From positions 1-64,000 of the forward strand of contig DHPF01000017.1 of the NCBI GenBank assembly GCA_002407855.1: a stretch of DNA of 64,000 bases, given 5' to 3'. The notes beneath the pieces are model-generated. The model was not told the origin of the DNA. It saw only the letters and a list, made by a program, of their open reading frames with translations, and ran no database searches. The position numbers and the translations under genes were made by a program. Numbering within the stretch: the first letter of the stretch is position 1; each line of letters starts with the position of its first letter. Source of the stretch: Bacteroidales bacterium UBA5371 (GTDB lineage Bacteria; Bacteroidota; Bacteroidia; Bacteroidales; P3). Below, one piece after another: positions 43,915 through 51,571 of the stretch.

Positions 43915-44675
43915 GGAGCATTATTAGTTTTCCAAGCATGTTCTAAATCATTTTTATCCCTTAATGCATCCATACAACGCCAATAACCTCTATGTTTGAA
44001 TGCATTTAATTCATTATCATTTGCCAAATTTTCCATTGGAGCATCTTCCCACATAATGTTATTTACATCTCCTTGAAGATAATCAAACACCTTTGGTTCC
44101 AAAACAAAAAAACCTCCATTAATCCAAGAGCCATCTCCTTTTGGTTTTTCTTTAAAAACTGTTACATTGTCTTTATCATCTAATTCCATTCCTCCAAACT
44201 TTCCTTCAGGTTGGACTGCTGTTACTGTTGCTATTTTCCCTTTTTGTTTATGATATTCTAATAATGCATTCAAGTCAATATCTGCCACTCCATCTCCATA
44301 AGTAAGCATAAAGGTTTCGTTTCCTATGTATTTTTGAACTTGTTGTAATCTGCCAGCTGTTTTTGTTTCTAATCCTGTTTCAACTAAAGTAACCTTAAAA
44401 TTATCGGAAAAAGATTTATGTATCTCTAATTTATTACTCTCTAAGTCAATTGTTACATCTGAGTTATAAAGGAAATAATTTAAAAAGTATTCTTTAATAA
44501 TCTGTCCTTTATAGCCTAAACAAATAATAAATTCATTGAATCCGTAGTGAGAATAAATCTTCATAATATGCCATAGCATAGGTTTAGAGCCTATCTCTAT
44601 CATAGGTTTTGGTTTTAAATGCGATTCCTCGGATATGCGAGTTCCCATTCCTCCTGCAAATATTACTACTTTCAT
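43899..44675 (-). CDS. rfbF: Glucose-1-phosphate cytidylyltransferase
   Basis: A 258-residue nucleotidyltransferase making CDP-glucose from CTP and glucose-1-phosphate. VVIFAGGMGTRISEESHLKPKPMIEIG is the nucleotide-binding signature, but only the core G-x-G-T-R / KP-M-E is needed to see it. LTYGDGVADIDL has the metal-binding Asp, and the C-terminal HRGYWRCMDALRDKNDLE is family-typical. I chose the start at 44675, where the signature begins at residue 2; a 42-codon upstream extension would cross the promoter and is rejected. First gene of the sugar operon. Confidence 0.95.
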   Translation of the reverse strand: MKVVIFAGGMGTRISEESHLKPKPMIEIGSKPMLWHIMKIYSHYGFNEFIICLGYKGQIIKEYFLNYFLYNSDVTIDLESNKLEIHKSFSDNFKVTLVETGLETKTAGRLQQVQKYIGNETFMLTYGDGVADIDLNALLEYHKQKGKIATVTAVQPEGKFGGMELDDKDNVTVFKEKPKGDGSWINGGFFVLEPKVFDYLQGDVNNIMWEDAPMENLANDNELNAFKHRGYWRCMDALRDKNDLEHAWKTNNAPWKTW

Positions 44676-44715
44676 TTCATTAATTTTTAACCTGTAATTC
44701 CTATTTTTCAACTTA

Positions 44716-44723
44716 CAAATGTA
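44716..44723 (-). promoter_or_regulatory. -7 box for the rfbF operon
   Basis: Minus strand TACATTTG, with a predicted start near 44710 and a leader of about 35 nt. It lies 20 bp from the oppositely oriented box of the O-antigen ligase gene. Confidence 0.5.
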
Positions 44724-44743
44724 CAAATAATATTCAAAATGCG

Positions 44744-44751
44744 TATATTTG
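44744..44751 (+). promoter_or_regulatory. -7 box for the O-antigen ligase gene
   Basis: TATATTTG followed by C. A start near 44757 gives about 36 nt of leader before the ATG at 44793 and excludes the in-frame ATG at 44739, which precedes the box. Confidence 0.55.
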
Positions 44752-44792
44752 CATTTAATTCGTTTTATACATTTATCGTAAAAACATTGTTT

Positions 44793-46010
44793 ATGAAACA
44801 AATCCTTAAAACTTTTATTGACAAATCAATAGTAATTTCTCTGATTTTTATTTGCTTCTCAATCTTTTTACCTCCTTTTTTCAAATCTCTCTCTCTTACA
44901 ATCCTAATTTTATTGATTATATTAACTTATTCAACTAAGTCTCATTCTTTAAAAGAGAATGTTTATTTTGATAATAGCTTACTTTTATTGTTTTTTTATT
45001 TACTACATATTGTTGGCGTTTTATATTCAACAGATAAAAATGAAGCATTCTTTGATTTACAAGTTAAACTTCCGTTATTATTATTCCCACTAGTTTTTAT
45101 GTTTATTCCTAAAAATATTTTAAATAAAAAATATGTCTGGATTGCATTTGTAAGTATTATTATTGGATTGTTAGTATTCATTATATTTAGATTTGGAATT
45201 GGAATTAATTTTGCAATTCAAAATAAGCTCCCAATATTTCCTCAAATATCTTATGTTAATTTAACTGGTCAGCCATCATATTTTGCGTTAATTGCTGCGA
45301 TATCACTAATTATTACATATAAAGCTCCCTTAGTTAAGCTGTTTAATTTAAAGCCTTTTATTAACTATATATTAAAATACACTGCTTTTTTAATCATAAC
45401 AATATTTTTCTTATTTCTTAATTCTACCAGTGGAATATTTCTTATTACTATGGCATATGTATACATTATTACAGATGCTTTATTTGTTGAGAAAAATAAG
45501 TCTTTTGCTATAATATCACTATTATTTATTATTGCTTTCTATACTCTTGTTTTTAATTTAGATGCATTTAATAATAGATATAAATATTATGCTAATGTGG
45601 AATTAAAAGCAGAGAAAAACACAGGTTCTCAACGTAAATTTGTTGATTTAAATGCTCATAAAATAATTCTACAAAGTTCAGTGTTTGGTGCTGGAACGGG
45701 TGATGTAAAATCTACATTAAATAAATTTTACATAGATAATGATGCTGATTTTGGTAAATATTATAATGCCCATAATCAATTTCTTCAAACAACAATTGCA
45801 TTAGGACTTGTAGGATTAATTATTCTGATTCTTGTGTTCTTAATCCCAATGATTATAATGATAAAACAAAAAGAGTATTTTTTGTTTATGATTTTTTGTC
45901 TTATTGGATTTAGTTTTCTTTTTGAATCAATGCTGGAAAAAAGTATGGGAACGTTCTTTTTTGGATTGATTTATGTGTTGTCAAATTCTTATTTGAAAAA
46001 GACTTTATAA
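44793..46010 (+). CDS. O-antigen ligase / polymerase family membrane protein
   Basis: 405 residues from the ATG at 44793, with about eleven hydrophobic helices and a large extracytoplasmic loop near residues 270-330 (VELKAEKNTGSQRKFVDLNAHKIILQ... GAGTGDVKSTL... YNAHNQFLQTTIALG). HNQFLQ and the G-x-G-T-G-D segment are typical of Wzy_C/WaaL proteins that attach glycan to lipid A core or another acceptor. It is divergent from the CDP-glucose operon and probably acts on its product. Confidence 0.87.
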   Translation: MKQILKTFIDKSIVISLIFICFSIFLPPFFKSLSLTILILLIILTYSTKSHSLKENVYFDNSLLLLFFYLLHIVGVLYSTDKNEAFFDLQVKLPLLLFPLVFMFIPKNILNKKYVWIAFVSIIIGLLVFIIFRFGIGINFAIQNKLPIFPQISYVNLTGQPSYFALIAAISLIITYKAPLVKLFNLKPFINYILKYTAFLIITIFFLFLNSTSGIFLITMAYVYIITDALFVEKNKSFAIISLLFIIAFYTLVFNLDAFNNRYKYYANVELKAEKNTGSQRKFVDLNAHKIILQSSVFGAGTGDVKSTLNKFYIDNDADFGKYYNAHNQFLQTTIALGLVGLIILILVFLIPMIIMIKQKEYFLFMIFCLIGFSFLFESMLEKSMGTFFFGLIYVLSNSYLKKTL

Positions 46011-46040
46011 GTATCTAATAAAGTCAAATCTTTTAAAACA

Positions 46041-46079
46041 AAAGACTTAGTTTTTTCTATAAAAAACTAAGTCTTTTTT
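46041..46079. terminator. Bidirectional terminator between ligase and DUF3127 genes
   Basis: The 16-bp perfect arms AAAGACTTAGTTTTTT (46041-46056) and AAAAAACTAAGTCTTT (46061-46076) are separated by 4 nt. T runs are present on either strand, so it can serve both convergent genes. Confidence 0.88.
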
Positions 46080-46113
46080 GATTAAATTCAAGGCTTATAC
46101 CTTAAAATTCTTT

Positions 46114-46551
46114 TTAGAATGGAAGATCGTTGTCTGCCTCTGGCTCTATATTGTTAAAAGAACCATACTCTTCTGTCGGCATAGTGGAAGAAGATGATTG
46201 AGAGGTAGGCATTTGAGGTTTTGACGTAGATGCTCCATAAGTTGATTCACCACTTGTAGGTTGCAAGCCTGATGTAATTGGATTAAAAGTATCTATTCTA
46301 AAACATCTCAAATCGGTGTACCATTTCTCATTAAACTCTCTCGATTCAGGAGAGAAAAACACTTTAATTTGTGTATTTAAAGGCATAGTTCTAACAACTG
46401 CAACCTTATCTTCTCCCCAAAGAGAAAAAGCTACTTGTTTTGGGAATTGTTCTTCTGTTTCTATTACAAATCCTCCTCTTACCCAGGGTCCTCTCTGCGA
46501 TTCGCCTGTTACTTCTGGTAAGGCTTTTAAAAATTTTCCAATAATTTCCAT
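46114..46551 (-). CDS. DUF3127 protein (single-strand-binding-like fold)
   Basis: 145 residues. The N-terminal 95 match DUF3127: EIIGKFLKALPEVTGES, GPWVRGGFVIET, FPKQVAFSLWGEDKV and MPLNTQIKVFFSPESREFNEKWYTDLRCFRI. The C-terminus is Ser/Thr/Pro-rich and ends with acidic residues and DLPF, resembling the acidic DDIPF tip through which SSB recruits partners. That suggests an SSB-like role in DNA metabolism; experimental function is unknown. It follows the S9 peptidase by 58 bp. Confidence 0.85.
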   Translation of the reverse strand: MEIIGKFLKALPEVTGESQRGPWVRGGFVIETEEQFPKQVAFSLWGEDKVAVVRTMPLNTQIKVFFSPESREFNEKWYTDLRCFRIDTFNPITSGLQPTSGESTYGASTSKPQMPTSQSSSSTMPTEEYGSFNNIEPEADNDLPF

Positions 46552-46609
46552 TTGCTTTATTTATTTTTTATTATTTAATTGCTTTTATATAATGCGGTTT
46601 TATTTAGTA

Positions 46610-48715
46610 TTATTCTTTGACCTGAATTGTTGGTTTTAACCACTTGTCTAACCAATCAAAGAAATTCCTTTGCCAAAGTATTCCATTTTGAGGTTTAAGT
46701 ACCCAATGTGATTCGTCAGGGAAATAAAGATAACGTGCAGGCACTCCTTTAATGAGTGCTGCATTATAAGCTGCCATTCCTTGCGAAGCAACTATTCTAT
46801 AATCAAACTCACTATGAATTACTAAAATTGGAGTATCCCATCTGTCCACAAATTTATGAGGAGAGTTTGCAAAACTCTTTTGTGCTGTTTTATTATTTTT
46901 ATCCCAATAAGCTCCTCCTAAGTCCCAATTTACAAACCACATTTCTTCTGTTTCCAAATATTGTTGTTCTAAATTAAACATTCCGTTGTGAGCAATAAAA
47001 CATTTGAATCTCTTATTGTGGTTTCCTGCAAGCCAGAATACAGAATAGCCTCCAAAACTTGCACCAACAGAACCTAAACGTTCTTTATCAACATAAGGTT
47101 CTTTTGTCATTTCATCTATTGCAGTTAAGTAGTCTTTCATACATTGACCACCATAATCGCCACTTATTTGTTCGTTCCACTGTTGACCAAAACCAGGAAG
47201 CCCTCTACGGTTTGGAGCAACTATAATATAGCCATGAGCAGCCATAATCTGGAAATTCCAACGATAAGACCAGAATTGAGAAACTGTTGATTGAGGTCCT
47301 CCTTCGCAATAAAGAATTGTTGGATATGTTTTTGTAGAATCAAAATCAGGAGGATAAATAATCCAAGAATGCAAGTCTTTTCCGTCGGTTGCCTTAAACC
47401 AACGCTCTTTTATTTCTCCCATTTTAACTTTTGCTAAAAGGTCTTTGTTAATATTTGAAATGTTTTTTTCTTCCCCATTTGCAGGATTTACAGAATAAAT
47501 CTCTATTGGTTGCGACATACTCATCTTAGTACCAATAAGTTTATCCTTTGCAAACATTACAGAAGTATAGTCGTGGATTCCGTTAGTTATTTTCTTGATG
47601 CTATTGTCGGCAAGTGTTAATTGATAAATATCATCTTTACCTTGATAGTCTGAAATGAAATAAATACTTTTATTATCCTTAGAAAACTTTAATCCAATTG
47701 CATTTTGGTCAAAGTCTTTTGAATAGTCCTTGATTTGTTTTGAGGATAAGTCCATAACCATAAGGCGAATTTTGTCGGCCTCATAGCCATCTCTTTCCAT
47801 ACTTTCCCAAGCCAAATACTTCCCATCAGAAGAGAAGGTTGGATTTTGGTCATAACCCATCATGCCTTCTGTAAGATTTGTGGTTTGTTTTGAGGAAATA
47901 TCATAAAGATAAAGGTCGGAATTAGTTGAAAAAGCATATTCTTTTCCTGTTTTCTTCCTACAAGTATAAATAATTTGCTTAGAATCTGGTGAAAATGCTA
48001 ATTGTTCCATTCCTCCCCAAGGACGCATTGGCGATTCAAATTCTGTATTTTCCAAGAGGTTAATTGCATTCTTTAATTCTTTACCATCAAAATCCGCAAC
48101 AAAAGGTTGAGGAATATTATCTACCCATGTGTCCCAATGTCTGTAAGCAAGGTCATCATTAATTCTTCCTGTTGTTTTATCTAAACCTTCTTTCAAGTAG
48201 GCATATTTATCTTTCTTAGAGATTGCTCTGATATAAAGGATTTTCTTCCCATCAGGAGAATAAGAAAAACCTTCAATATCTCCCTCTTTAACATTAGATA
48301 TTTTCTTCCTATCCTTGCCTTCTAAGTTCATTTCATAGATTTGAACTCCATCAGTGTCGGCATAACAAAAACCTATTCTTTCTCCATTAGGACTCCAAGC
48401 AGCATTCCATTCGCTACCAGAAGATTTTGTAAGCTGCTTAACATCTGTTCCGTCAGTGTTCATTGAATAGATTTCGGAGTTTCCTTTGTTTGAAGCTACA
48501 TCAAAATACTTTACGGTAAATAAAACTTTATTCCCATCAGGAGAAACTGAAACATCTCCAATTCTTCCAAAAGCCCAAAGTACCTCAGGAGTAAGCTTCC
48601 CATCTTTAACTTCAACTTCTGGTTTACCAATAATATCTTCCTTAGCTGGACGTTGCTTGCACGAACCAAACATAATGGTTAGCAAAACTGCAAATAATAA
48701 ATACTTTTTCATCAT
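46610..48715 (-). CDS. S9-family dipeptidyl peptidase (DPP5-like)
   Basis: A 701-residue serine peptidase with lipobox IMFGSC (Cys19). The N-terminal beta-propeller uses TolB/PD40-like repeats (WSPNGERIGF, YSPDGKKILY, FSPDSKQIIY, FSSDGKYLAW, FSKDNKSIYF). The alpha/beta hydrolase domain has the nucleophile in GASFGGYSVFW, the Asp in HSEFDYRI and the His in FPDESHWV. The block from GGPQSTVSQFWSYRWNFQ to NRRGLPGFG is as in DPP5 of Porphyromonas gingivalis, which takes hydrophobic P1 dipeptides. Probably periplasmic. A TACATTTG box lies about 25 bp upstream. Confidence 0.87.
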   Translation of the reverse strand: MMKKYLLFAVLLTIMFGSCKQRPAKEDIIGKPEVEVKDGKLTPEVLWAFGRIGDVSVSPDGNKVLFTVKYFDVASNKGNSEIYSMNTDGTDVKQLTKSSGSEWNAAWSPNGERIGFCYADTDGVQIYEMNLEGKDRKKISNVKEGDIEGFSYSPDGKKILYIRAISKKDKYAYLKEGLDKTTGRINDDLAYRHWDTWVDNIPQPFVADFDGKELKNAINLLENTEFESPMRPWGGMEQLAFSPDSKQIIYTCRKKTGKEYAFSTNSDLYLYDISSKQTTNLTEGMMGYDQNPTFSSDGKYLAWESMERDGYEADKIRLMVMDLSSKQIKDYSKDFDQNAIGLKFSKDNKSIYFISDYQGKDDIYQLTLADNSIKKITNGIHDYTSVMFAKDKLIGTKMSMSQPIEIYSVNPANGEEKNISNINKDLLAKVKMGEIKERWFKATDGKDLHSWIIYPPDFDSTKTYPTILYCEGGPQSTVSQFWSYRWNFQIMAAHGYIIVAPNRRGLPGFGQQWNEQISGDYGGQCMKDYLTAIDEMTKEPYVDKERLGSVGASFGGYSVFWLAGNHNKRFKCFIAHNGMFNLEQQYLETEEMWFVNWDLGGAYWDKNNKTAQKSFANSPHKFVDRWDTPILVIHSEFDYRIVASQGMAAYNAALIKGVPARYLYFPDESHWVLKPQNGILWQRNFFDWLDKWLKPTIQVKE

Positions 48716-48739
48716 TAAATTATTCTATAAATTAAATTT

Positions 48740-48747
48740 CAAATGTA
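48740..48747 (-). promoter_or_regulatory. -7 box for the S9 peptidase
   Basis: Minus strand TACATTTG, with TTTG on the same strand at 48770-48773 (22-nt spacing). The predicted start near 48734 gives a leader of about 20 nt. Confidence 0.5.
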
Positions 48748-48832
48748 AGATAAAAACTTGTCAAAGGTACAAATTAGTTATAAAAGAAACAAATTAGTTT
48801 GTAAAAAACTTCAACAAATAAACCCTTAATTG

Positions 48833-50050
48833 CTATTTAATAAGCAATTTATACAAATAATATTTCTTAATTTCCTTACTTAAAAACCTTTCATCCAATT
48901 GGTCAGAAGCATTAAATATTTCCTTAACCTCTTCATTCTTAAACAAAATATTTATTTTGTCATCTTGAAAGCTATAAGCCTTATTCTCTAACTCATCTTT
49001 CAACACAAAATAAGAGCTTAAATCCTCTTTACTTAGGCTTCCCAAAGAGTAAAACTCTTCTATCGTTTTTTCAATATCCTGCTCCAAAAAAGGCTTATCT
49101 TGAATTTGTATCTTTCCTAAGCGTCTATCGATTAAGCATTGCGAAAGATATGAAAGAATAAAGTCATTGCTCTTTGACCAAACTTTAATTGCGTTCCAAA
49201 TATCCGTATCATCGAGCAAAGCAAAGCAATCTACGGCTTTATCATCTTCAAGAGTTCTGGTTCCATTCTTAATAAAATAAGCAAACGAAGGAGAAATAAA
49301 TTCAGTAGTTTCTATTCCTTTGGCTTGAATTTCTCTTGCCCTTTCGAGAATAGTTCTAATGAGAATATCTGCGGCAACAACAGTTTTATGCATATAAACC
49401 TGCCAATACATCAATCGCCTTGAAATAATAAACTTCTCAATGGAATAAATTCCTTTTTGCTCAACAACCAACTCATCATCTTTAACAGCAAGCATCTTAA
49501 TAATTCTCTCTGTTCCTATTACTCCTTCCGAAACTCCCGTAAAGAAACTATCTCTTGTTAAATAATCTAACCTATCCACGTCAAGTTGAGAAGAAACCAA
49601 TTGATGAAGAAAACGTTTTGAGTATTTATTAGAAAATATATCAACAACCATATCGGAAACCCCTATCCTTTTCATAAGTTTTAAGGAAACCTTTTCGTGT
49701 GATTCCTCAAAAAAGAAATGCTCCAAGCAATGCGAAAATGGGCTATGTCCAATATCGTGTAAGAGAATTGCTATTAAGGAAGCCTCTGTTTCTTCATTTG
49801 TTATGGGTTCTTGCTTTTGCTTTAAAACATCTAAGGCTTGATTCATTAAAAACATAGCTCCAATTGAATGAGAGAACCTTGTATGTTCGGCACCAGGATA
49901 AACCAAATTGCTTAATCCCAATTGCTTTATTCGGCGTAAACGTTGCAAATAACTATGCTCTAATAAATCAAAAATAATTCCAGAAGGGATATTAATAAAT
50001 CCATAAACAGGATCGTTTATAATTTTTTTCTTATTCACAACATTATTCAT
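48833..50050 (-). CDS. HD-domain phosphohydrolase (COG1078, dNTPase-like)
   Basis: 405 residues. The HD metal motif is complete: an early His in YPGAEHTRFSHSIGAMFL, the HD pair in ILLHDIGHSPFSH, another His in CLEHFFFEESHEK, and an Asp in SSQLDVDRLDYLTRD. The last block, together with ERLRRIKQLG-like text near residue 38, places it with YwfO/SAMHD1-like enzymes. These hydrolyse dNTPs, but substrate is untested here. The N-terminus cannot be shortened without losing the first strand, and its ATG lies 4 nt from a TAnnTTTG box (leaderless). Confidence 0.87.
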   Translation of the reverse strand: MNNVVNKKKIINDPVYGFINIPSGIIFDLLEHSYLQRLRRIKQLGLSNLVYPGAEHTRFSHSIGAMFLMNQALDVLKQKQEPITNEETEASLIAILLHDIGHSPFSHCLEHFFFEESHEKVSLKLMKRIGVSDMVVDIFSNKYSKRFLHQLVSSQLDVDRLDYLTRDSFFTGVSEGVIGTERIIKMLAVKDDELVVEQKGIYSIEKFIISRRLMYWQVYMHKTVVAADILIRTILERAREIQAKGIETTEFISPSFAYFIKNGTRTLEDDKAVDCFALLDDTDIWNAIKVWSKSNDFILSYLSQCLIDRRLGKIQIQDKPFLEQDIEKTIEEFYSLGSLSKEDLSSYFVLKDELENKAYSFQDDKINILFKNEEVKEIFNASDQLDERFLSKEIKKYYLYKLLIK

Positions 50051-50062
50051 AATGCAAAATTA
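50051..50062 (-). promoter_or_regulatory. -7 box abutting the HD hydrolase start (leaderless)
   Basis: Minus strand TAATTTTG (50055-50062), then CATT, then ATG. The linker and spacing are identical to folK. TTGAG about 17 nt upstream is a weak -33 candidate. Confidence 0.6.
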
Positions 50063-50192
50063 CATTATTATTCCTAAAACTCAATCTCAAATCAAAAATA
50101 ACTCTTTATTTACCTCATCTCAATTCCATTTAATATTAATTCCAAATGCATACATCTTATTTTGTGATGCAAAATTTATATCCTTAGTTATT

Positions 50193-50290
50193 GGAATTTG
50201 ATTCTAAAAAATTAAAATCAAGTTTCAGAAAATTAGAATCAAGTTTTAAAAATTTAGAATCAAGTTTCAGAAAATTAGAATCAAATCTTG
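50193..50290. repeat. AGAATC array with 21-bp units, copy 6
   Basis: GGAATT at 50193, AAAATC at 50214 and AGAATC at 50235, 50256 and 50277: five units, 21-bp step. Spacer AAGTTTCAGAAAATT occurs twice, alternating with AAGTTTTAAAAATTT. It separates the divergent HD hydrolase and dprA genes. Confidence 0.9.
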
Positions 50291-50328
50291 GTTCAAACAA
50301 AACTTAATCTTAGAATAAGATAATAATG

Positions 50329-50336
50329 TATATTTG
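50329..50336 (+). promoter_or_regulatory. -7 box upstream of dprA
   Basis: TATATTTG followed by C, just 2 nt before a small ORF's ATG. A second match, TAATTTTG, is at 50370-50377, about 33 nt before dprA and inside the small ORF. Either could drive dprA. Confidence 0.45.
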
Positions 50337-50338
50337 CT

Positions 50339-50413
50339 ATGCGATTGAGATTAATTAGAAATAAAATACTAATTTTGTTGGGAAAAACCATTGAAAAAGG
50401 CTTTAAATTATGA
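50339..50413 (+). CDS. Possible 24-residue leader peptide coupled to dprA
   Basis: An ATG at 50339 opens 24 codons rich in Leu, Ile, Arg and Lys (starting MRLRLIRNKILILLG). They end in a TGA that overlaps the dprA ATG as ATGA, the coupling geometry used by real operons in this window. It lies directly after a -7 box. It could be a coupling leader peptide, a small hydrophobic protein or chance; I know no homologue. Confidence 0.3.
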   Translation: MRLRLIRNKILILLGKTIEKGFKL

Positions 50414-51507
50414 CATCTATTTACGATATTGCTTTTGCAAATATTCACGGTATAGGTCCTGCTACGGCAAAGGAGATAATGAATATTTATTCTTCAACAG
50501 AAGAGTTTTTTAATGAGAGTAGAGCAAATTTGGAGAAGATTTTTAAGTCCAAAACAAAGACCATAGACGATATTATTAATAAAAGAATGTTTGATAAGTG
50601 TGAAAAAGAGATGGAGTTTATGGAAAAATATGGTATTAACTGCCTTTTCTTTAAGGATAAGGACTATCCAAAACGACTTTTAGAGATTTACGATTTCCCT
50701 ATTTGCATTTTTTATCAAGGCAATCAAGATTTGAATAATAAACGTATGGTTGCAATAGTGGGGACAAGAAAGCCAACAGAGTATGGGAAAGAACTAACCG
50801 AAAAGATTATTAATGATTTGAAGGGATATGGTATTTCGGTGGTTAGCGGATTAGCTTATGGCATAGATATTATATCACATAAACGGAGTTTGAAAGAAGA
50901 GATTCCAACTTTTGCTGTTTTGGGGCATGGCTTAGATATGATTTATCCTCAGGAACACCAAGATTTGGCAATGGAAATGACAAAGCATGGTGGTTTAATC
51001 ACAGAATTTATGACCAAAACCAAGCCTGAGAGGTATAATTTCCCAAAAAGAAATAGGATAATTGCAGGTTTATGTGATTGTGTTATAGTTGTGGAGGCTG
51101 CAAAGAAAAGCGGCTCATTGGTTACCGCAGACTTAGCTAACCAATACGATAGAGAGGTTTTTGCACTCCCAGGAAGAATTAACGATGAGTTTAGTGAGGG
51201 TTGCAATTATTTAATAAGCAGTCAAAGAGCTCATATAATACATAATACAAATGATATTATTCAGATAATGAATTGGGATATTGCTTTACCAAAACAAGCT
51301 GAACCTATTCATAAGAAGCCTTCCAAACTCACAAAACACGAAGAGATAATCTACGATATAATTGCAAGTAAGGACGAAATTAATATTGATGATATATCTT
51401 TTGCTTGTGCTCTGAGTCCTACTATAATTGCTTCTTGTCTTTTAAATCTTGAACTTGACGGAATAATACGTTGTCTTCCAAAGAAGAATTATAAGATTTG
51501 TAATTAG
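50410..51507 (+). CDS. dprA: DNA-processing protein DprA
   Basis: 365 residues. The N-terminal helix-hairpin-helix region (IANIHGIGPATAKEIM) is followed by the Rossmann-like DNA_processg_A domain (CIFYQGN, VGTRKPTEYG, VVSGLAYGIDIISHK, AVLGHGLDMIYPQEH, FPKRNRIIAGLCDCVIVVEAAKKSGSLVTADLA, VFALPGRI). A C-terminal winged helix (LTKHEEIIYDIIASKDEINIDD) completes it. It loads RecA on incoming single-stranded DNA during transformation. No other competence gene is nearby. Confidence 0.96.
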   Translation: MTSIYDIAFANIHGIGPATAKEIMNIYSSTEEFFNESRANLEKIFKSKTKTIDDIINKRMFDKCEKEMEFMEKYGINCLFFKDKDYPKRLLEIYDFPICIFYQGNQDLNNKRMVAIVGTRKPTEYGKELTEKIINDLKGYGISVVSGLAYGIDIISHKRSLKEEIPTFAVLGHGLDMIYPQEHQDLAMEMTKHGGLITEFMTKTKPERYNFPKRNRIIAGLCDCVIVVEAAKKSGSLVTADLANQYDREVFALPGRINDEFSEGCNYLISSQRAHIIHNTNDIIQIMNWDIALPKQAEPIHKKPSKLTKHEEIIYDIIASKDEINIDDISFACALSPTIIASCLLNLELDGIIRCLPKKNYKICN

Positions 51508-51571
51508 GGGAAAACTATTTGTTAATAAAAACCCTGAGCCAGCAAATTCAAGAAATTTGAGAAATAAACTG

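Noticed and set aside
44676..44801. 42-residue N-terminal extension of RfbF
   Set aside because: The nucleotide-binding signature begins at residue 2 from the ATG at 44675, and a -7 box lies inside the extension.
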